NCBI GenBank assembly: GCA_947446865.1
Contig: CANFHX010000002.1
Span: 86,359-150,358, forward strand
Direction: 5' to 3'
DNA length: 64,000 bases
DNA from: Flavobacteriaceae bacterium
GTDB lineage: Bacteria; Bacteroidota; Bacteroidia; Flavobacteriales; Flavobacteriaceae
A model generated the notes under the pieces. It did not search any database and had not been told where the DNA came from. It was given only the letters and a program-made list of their open reading frames with translations. The translations under genes were made by a program, and so were the position numbers. Positions 59,374 through 64,000 of the stretch are shown here, in pieces. Numbering within the stretch: position 1 is the first letter of the stretch; each line of letters starts with the position of its first letter.

Positions 59374-60234
59374 ATGAAACTATACCCAATAGAAGCAGGA
59401 AATTTTAAATTAGATGGTGGCGCGATGTTTGGCGTGGTGCCAAAAACCATCTGGAATAAAACCAATCCGGCAGATGAAAGCAACCTTATTGATATTGCTG
59501 CGCGTTGTCTTTTAATTGAAGAGGGGAACCGTTTAATCCTTATTGATACAGGAATGGGAAACAAACAATCGGATAAATTTTTTGGATATTATTCGTTGTG
59601 GGGAACCCATTCGCTAGACAAATCTTTGGCAAAATACGGTTTCCATCGGGACGATGTTACCGATGTTTTTATGACCCATTTGCATTTTGACCACTGTGGT
59701 GGAAGCGTAAACTGGAATAAAGACAAAACCGGCTACGAAGTTGCTTTTAAAAATGCTAACTATTGGACCAATGAAAACCATTGGGAATGGGCAACCAAAC
59801 CAAACCCAAGGGAAAAAGCATCGTTTTTGCACGAGAATATTATTCCGATGCAGGAAAGCGGACATCTTAATTTTATCAAAAGAACCGAAGGCGATTTTGT
59901 AGAAAAATCCGAGTTGGGTTTTGGCATTTTCTTTGTAGATGGCCATACCGAAAAAATGATGGTGCCTTACATTGATTACAAAGGGAAAACCATTTGCTTT
60001 CCAGCAGATTTATTGCCTACTGCCGGGCATGTGCCGATTCCGTATGTAATGGGATACGACACGAGACCCTTATTAACCATGCCCGAAAAAACAAAGTTTC
60101 TTACCCAAGCGGCAGATCAAAATTTCTATCTTTTTCTAGAACACGATGCCCATAACGAAATCATAACTGTAGAAAAAACAGAAAAAGGAGTTCGCCTAAA
60201 AGAAGTTTTCCGTTGTGAAGACCTCTTAATTTAG
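59374..60234 (+). CDS. MBL-fold metallo-hydrolase
   Basis: 286 residues. The metal motif is MTHLHFDHCGG with first His at residue 102 (H-x-H-x-D-H). Further His in DGHTEKMM and EHDAHNEI near the C-terminus complete the binuclear zinc site. The fold is that of glyoxalase II/lactonase-type enzymes. The substrate is unknown; AHL lactonase and phosphodiesterase activities are possible. It is 14 bp after the AbiEii-type gene and 69 bp before the subtilase. Confidence 0.9.
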   Translation: MKLYPIEAGNFKLDGGAMFGVVPKTIWNKTNPADESNLIDIAARCLLIEEGNRLILIDTGMGNKQSDKFFGYYSLWGTHSLDKSLAKYGFHRDDVTDVFMTHLHFDHCGGSVNWNKDKTGYEVAFKNANYWTNENHWEWATKPNPREKASFLHENIIPMQESGHLNFIKRTEGDFVEKSELGFGIFFVDGHTEKMMVPYIDYKGKTICFPADLLPTAGHVPIPYVMGYDTRPLLTMPEKTKFLTQAADQNFYLFLEHDAHNEIITVEKTEKGVRLKEVFRCEDLLI

Positions 60235-60303
60235 TGTTAATCCTTTCGGAAATTCTATTTAAAGGCAATAATTTTATCGCAATTATCAAATTGATTTAAC
60301 AAA

Positions 60304-61884
60304 ATGAAACTAAACCCATTCTACATTTCAGCTTTAGCCCTTATGGCTAGTGTATCTATAAATGCACAACAAAGCACTACTACTTTTATTGCTAAAAAAA
60401 CCGAATTAACCGAACTTCAAAAGAAACGTTGGAGCGATTTGGATTTAAAAAAGGACTCTATCCCCGGAATGAGTGTGGATAAATCCTATTCCGAACTTTT
60501 GAAAAACAAAAAAGGAACCAAAATTATTGTGGGTGTGGTAGATTCCGGATTGGATATTGACCACGAAGATTTAAAAGGTAAAATCTGGACTAACACTAAA
60601 GAAATTCCCGGCAACAACATCGATGACGACAAAAACGGATTTATAGACGACGTTCACGGATGGAACTTTCTTGGCGAAGCAACTAACGAAAATTTAGAGT
60701 TGACTCGTATCGTGAAAAAAGGGGACGACGGATCAGAAATTTACAAATCTGCGAAAGCCGAATTGGATAAAAAATTAGCAGGATTAGCTCCACAGAAAAA
60801 ACAAGTGGACATGATTGTTGCTGCAGACAAAGCCATTCGCGAAGAATTAAAAAAAGAAAAATATACTATAGAAGAACTTAAAGCCATTGTTACTACCGAT
60901 GCTGGTTTATCTCGAAGCAAAATGATTATGTCCAGCATTGCTTCTCAAGCGGGAGAAGGTTTTCAAGACGAAATAAAATCCTATTCGGATTATGTTTATG
61001 ACCAATTAAATTTCAATTTGAATGTAGATTTTAATGGAAGAAAAGTAGGTGATAATCCAGACGACATGAAGGAAACCCATTACGGAAACGGAAATGTTAA
61101 AGGTCCAAATGTAGAAGATGCGCTTCACGGAACCCACGTAGCGGGAATCATTGCTCAAATTCGTGGAAATGACAAAGGTGGCGATGGTGTAGTTGCAGAT
61201 AATGTAGAAATTTTAGCGGTTCGTGCCGTGCCAAATGGCGATGAATACGACAAAGATATTGCTCTTGCAATACGTTATGCAGTTGATAATGGAGCTAAAG
61301 TAATCAACGGAAGTTTTGGTAAAGACTATTCTCCGCACAAAGAATGGGTTTGGGATGCCATTAAATATGCTGCCAGCAAAGACGTTTTAATTGTTCACGC
61401 AGCAGGAAACGATGCTAAAAGTGTAGATACCGAACCAAACTTTCCAACAGATGAAGTGAACGGAAAAGAAATTTCTGATAATTTGCTAACTATTGGTGCA
61501 TTAAACAATAAATATGGTAAAGATTTAGTAGCCGATTTTTCTAATTATGGTGCTAAAAATGTAGATGTTTTTGCTCCTGGGGTAGAAATTTATGCTACGG
61601 TTCCCAACAACAATTACAAATACGAGCAGGGAACTTCTATGGCATCGCCAAATGCAGCGGGTGTTGCAGCATTAGTTCGTTCGTATTATCCAAAACTTAC
61701 GGCATCGCAAGTAAAACACATCTTGATGGATTCTGGAACTCCAATTACAGAAACCGTAACGGTGGATGAAACTAAAACAGACATGCCTTTTACCAGCACT
61801 TGTGTTTCTGGTAAAATTGTAAATGCCTACAACGCTTTACTTATGGCAGAAAAGATGTCTGCAAAAATAAAAGGTAAAAAATAA
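60304..61884 (+). CDS. Secreted S8 subtilisin-like protease
   Basis: 526 residues with a signal peptide ending near NAQ. Catalytic Asp80 lies in IVGVVDSGLDIDHEDL, the His in DALHGTHVAGIIAQI and the Ser in YEQGTSMASPNAAGVAAL. About 200 residues, mostly Lys/Glu-rich helices, are inserted between the Asp and His blocks. This insert is typical of one Bacteroidota branch. There is no type IX sorting domain at the C-terminus (it ends KIKGKK), so it is probably periplasmic. A terminator follows. Confidence 0.95.
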   Translation: MKLNPFYISALALMASVSINAQQSTTTFIAKKTELTELQKKRWSDLDLKKDSIPGMSVDKSYSELLKNKKGTKIIVGVVDSGLDIDHEDLKGKIWTNTKEIPGNNIDDDKNGFIDDVHGWNFLGEATNENLELTRIVKKGDDGSEIYKSAKAELDKKLAGLAPQKKQVDMIVAADKAIREELKKEKYTIEELKAIVTTDAGLSRSKMIMSSIASQAGEGFQDEIKSYSDYVYDQLNFNLNVDFNGRKVGDNPDDMKETHYGNGNVKGPNVEDALHGTHVAGIIAQIRGNDKGGDGVVADNVEILAVRAVPNGDEYDKDIALAIRYAVDNGAKVINGSFGKDYSPHKEWVWDAIKYAASKDVLIVHAAGNDAKSVDTEPNFPTDEVNGKEISDNLLTIGALNNKYGKDLVADFSNYGAKNVDVFAPGVEIYATVPNNNYKYEQGTSMASPNAAGVAALVRSYYPKLTASQVKHILMDSGTPITETVTVDETKTDMPFTSTCVSGKIVNAYNALLMAEKMSAKIKGKK

Positions 61885-61899
61885 TACTAATTCACACAG

Positions 61900-61927
61900 A
61901 AAGGAAGGCTAACCCCTTCCTTTTTTT
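61900..61927 (+). terminator. Terminator after the subtilase gene
   Basis: A 9-bp stem AAAGGAAGG / CCTTCCTTT with a 6-nt loop and a T-run, 15 bp after the stop. Confidence 0.9.
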
Positions 61928-61938
61928 CTTTTAAAAAT

Positions 61939-63822
61939 ATGAAAAAAACTCTTTTATTTCTCCTTATCGGATTGGGAACTCCTAAACTAGTAGCACAAAG
62001 CACCGGCTATTGGCAACAACATGTTGACTATAAAATGGAGGTTGCTATGGATGTAAAAACCTACCAATACCAAGGCAAACAAGAATTAGTATATACCAAT
62101 AATTCTGCCGATACCTTGCGTCGGGTTTTTTACCATTTGTACAACAATGCCTTCCAACCCGGAAGCGAAATGGACCTACGGTTGCAAACCATTAAAGATC
62201 CTGATGGTAGAATGGTTACCAAAACCAAAGTTGGCGATAAAGAAATAAAAGAAAGTAGAATTACTAAACTGCAACCTAACGAAATTGGGTATTTACACGT
62301 TTCTAATTTCAAGCAAGATGGCGTTACTGCTGTTGCTAAAGAAGTAGAAACCATTCTAGAAGTTACGCTTGCAAAACCTATTCTTCCAGGAAAAAGCACC
62401 ACTTTTACGTTAGATTTTGCTGGGCAAGTTCCGGTTCAAATTCGTAGATCGGGGAGAAATAACAAAGAAGGGGTAGAACTTTCTATGGCGCAATGGTATC
62501 CCAAAATGGCCGAATTTGATTTTGAAGGATGGCATGCCGATGCCTATATTGCAAGAGAATTTCATGGCGTTTGGGGAAATTTTGATGTAAAAATCACCAT
62601 CGATAAAAACTACCTTTTGGGCGGATCGGGCTATTTGCAAAATGGCAACGAAATCGGGTTTAACTACCAAGATAAAGACATTGTGGTAACTGTTCCTAAA
62701 AAGCAAAAGACCTTAACTTGGCATTTTATTGCACCCAATGTGCACGATTTTACTTGGGCTGCCGATAAAAATTACCTTCACGATGTGGTGCCAACCAACT
62801 TTGGGACGACTTTGCATTTCATCTACAAAAACAATCCAAACATAATTGAAAACTGGAAACAAGCCGAGCCTAAAACAGTGCAATTGATGGAATACTACAA
62901 TAAAATTGTGGGCAAATATCCTTACCAACAGTATTCGGTGATTCAAGGGGGCGATGGCGGAATGGAATACGCCATGTGTACCTTGATTCTTGGCGAAGGT
63001 AAGTTGGAAGGTTTAGTTGGAGTCATTGCACATGAAATGGGACACTCGTGGTTCCAACATATTTTGGCTTCCAACGAAAGCAAACACCCTTGGATGGATG
63101 AAGGATTTACCTCTTTTATAGAAGATTTAGGCTTGAATGAATTGGCCGAAACCAAGACGGAAAACCCATTTGCAGGAGCCACCAAAAGTTATATCCTTTT
63201 GGCTAATTCAGGAAAAGAACAACCTCTTTCTACTCATGCTGATCGATACGATGAAAACAGAAGTTATAGCATAGCTTCTTACAGTAAAGGGGAAGTATTT
63301 TTGGCACAAATACAGTACCTCATCGGAAAAGAAAATTTAATGAAAACAGTAAAACGTTATTATTCTGAATTCAAATTCAAACATCCAACTCCAAATGACA
63401 TTAAACGCACGGCAGAACGTGTTTCGGGAGCGAATCTCGATTGGTATTTAACCGATTGGACCGAAACCCTGAACACAATTGATTATGGTATTAAAAACGT
63501 AGAAAGTGCAACGGATGGGATTTCTAAAACAGGAATATCTCTAGAACGCATCGGAAGAACGCCAATGCCAATAGATATATTAGTAGAATATACCGATGGC
63601 AGCAAAGAAAGTTTTTACATTCCGTTGCGAATGATGAGTTTTGAAAAAGAAAATCCAACTCCCGAAATTACAAGAACTGTATTGAAAGATTGGGCTTGGG
63701 GAAATCCTAATTATTTCTTTGAAATTAATAAATCAAAAGATAAAATCAAGAAAATTACTATTGACCCAAGTGGTTTAATGGCCGATGTGAAGCCAGAGAA
63801 TAATAGTTATGAAGTGAAATAA
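61939..63822 (+). CDS. Secreted M1-family aminopeptidase
   Basis: 627 residues, signal peptide ending near VAQS. The zinc motif is HEMGHSWFQH (His365, His369) and the second Glu is in WMDEGFTSF (Glu388), the spacing of the gluzincins. GGDGGMEYAM is the GxMEN equivalent for the free amino terminus. It trims peptides from their N-terminus in the periplasm. It follows the S8 protease; the two could work together in peptide use. It starts 12 bp after the terminator, so it has its own promoter or read-through. Confidence 0.94.
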   Translation: MKKTLLFLLIGLGTPKLVAQSTGYWQQHVDYKMEVAMDVKTYQYQGKQELVYTNNSADTLRRVFYHLYNNAFQPGSEMDLRLQTIKDPDGRMVTKTKVGDKEIKESRITKLQPNEIGYLHVSNFKQDGVTAVAKEVETILEVTLAKPILPGKSTTFTLDFAGQVPVQIRRSGRNNKEGVELSMAQWYPKMAEFDFEGWHADAYIAREFHGVWGNFDVKITIDKNYLLGGSGYLQNGNEIGFNYQDKDIVVTVPKKQKTLTWHFIAPNVHDFTWAADKNYLHDVVPTNFGTTLHFIYKNNPNIIENWKQAEPKTVQLMEYYNKIVGKYPYQQYSVIQGGDGGMEYAMCTLILGEGKLEGLVGVIAHEMGHSWFQHILASNESKHPWMDEGFTSFIEDLGLNELAETKTENPFAGATKSYILLANSGKEQPLSTHADRYDENRSYSIASYSKGEVFLAQIQYLIGKENLMKTVKRYYSEFKFKHPTPNDIKRTAERVSGANLDWYLTDWTETLNTIDYGIKNVESATDGISKTGISLERIGRTPMPIDILVEYTDGSKESFYIPLRMMSFEKENPTPEITRTVLKDWAWGNPNYFFEINKSKDKIKKITIDPSGLMADVKPENNSYEVK

Positions 63823-63872
63823 TATGCAATACAACCGATGCTGCGGATTTGCAATCATAAGTGTTCGAAACC

Positions 63873-64000
63873 TTATTCAGAGTTTAAAATTTCATTTACT
63901 TTATTGGGATTCCCTCCACATTTTTCGACTATATCTTTGATAATTAAAACTTCTAATTCTTGCGCAAACTTCAATTTGGGTATTTTATATCCTTTTAAAT
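63873..64000 (-). CDS. C-terminus of an unidentified protein (partial)
   Basis: The frame on the minus strand enters from the right edge and ends at TAA (63873-63875). It gives 41 residues from LKGYKIPKLKFAQELEVL to NPNKVNEILNSE. The segment is helical, charged and without membrane helices; VEKCGGNPNKV looks like part of a helix-turn-helix or helical bundle. No family can be assigned. The region 63829-63872 holds short GC-richer words but no gene. Confidence 0.55.
   Translation of the reverse strand, partial: LKGYKIPKLKFAQELEVLIIKDIVEKCGGNPNKVNEILNSE

Overview
The window is chromosomal DNA of a member of the Bacteroidota, most likely Flavobacterium or a close relative. It is AT-rich and promoters follow the TTG / TAnnTTTG pattern of that phylum. 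Many families are flavobacterial (GIN-domain, DUF4175, DUF4837, OMP_b-brl_3 receptor, paired OmpA-like secreted proteins). Most of it is housekeeping: tatA, tex, rpiB, rnr, glnS, gltX, pheS, ybeY, mnmG, holB, pgk, rnpA, a lytic transglycosylase and a complete SUF iron-sulfur system.

Layout. 0-9.4 kb: tatA, a broken YoeB-type toxin-antitoxin pair between two nearly identical palindromes, tex, a cation efflux transporter and rpiB. A 650-bp AT-rich gap with DnaA-box-like words follows (origin candidate), then rnr and neighbours. 9.5-9.9 kb: tRNA-Cys followed by three tandem ~88-bp copies of its own 3' end plus terminator. 10-20 kb: folB, glnS, a YtxH/holin envelope operon, an SPFH protein, gltX and a large DUF4175 protein. 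20-22.5 kb: ybeY and mnmG with three parS-like ParB sites and a 48-bp perfect palindrome. 22.5-37.8 kb: methyltransferase, Skp-like protein, Pif1-like helicase, holB, pgk, LysM transglycosylase, two double-OmpA secreted proteins, an S41 protease and rnpA.

37.8-43.5 kb is a very AT-rich accessory island and the most interesting part. It encodes a 37-residue peptide with a leader-like N-terminus and a C-terminal Gly-Cys-Val-Ile-Cys-Ser-Cys. A terminator hairpin separates it from three translationally coupled genes: a PqqD-like/M50 membrane protease fusion, an LpxL-like acyltransferase, and a TonB-dependent outer-membrane receptor. It contains no recognisable cyclase, radical SAM enzyme or ABC exporter. 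I read it as an undescribed ribosomal peptide (RiPP-like) pathway, perhaps making a lipidated Cys-rich peptide.

43.6-58.4 kb: pheS, cvpA, a 328-bp repeat element, and the SUF genes in two blocks. One block is sufA-sufB-[MazF/PemK module]-[YoeB module]-sufC-sufD, the other sufS-lipoprotein-sufE-sufT. A serine hydrolase and two multi-pass membrane proteins lie between the blocks. 58.4-64 kb: an AbiEii-type pair, an MBL-fold hydrolase, a secreted subtilase, an M1 aminopeptidase and the end of an unidentified gene. The parS cluster, mnmG, rnpA and the AT-rich gap together suggest the window lies near the replication origin.
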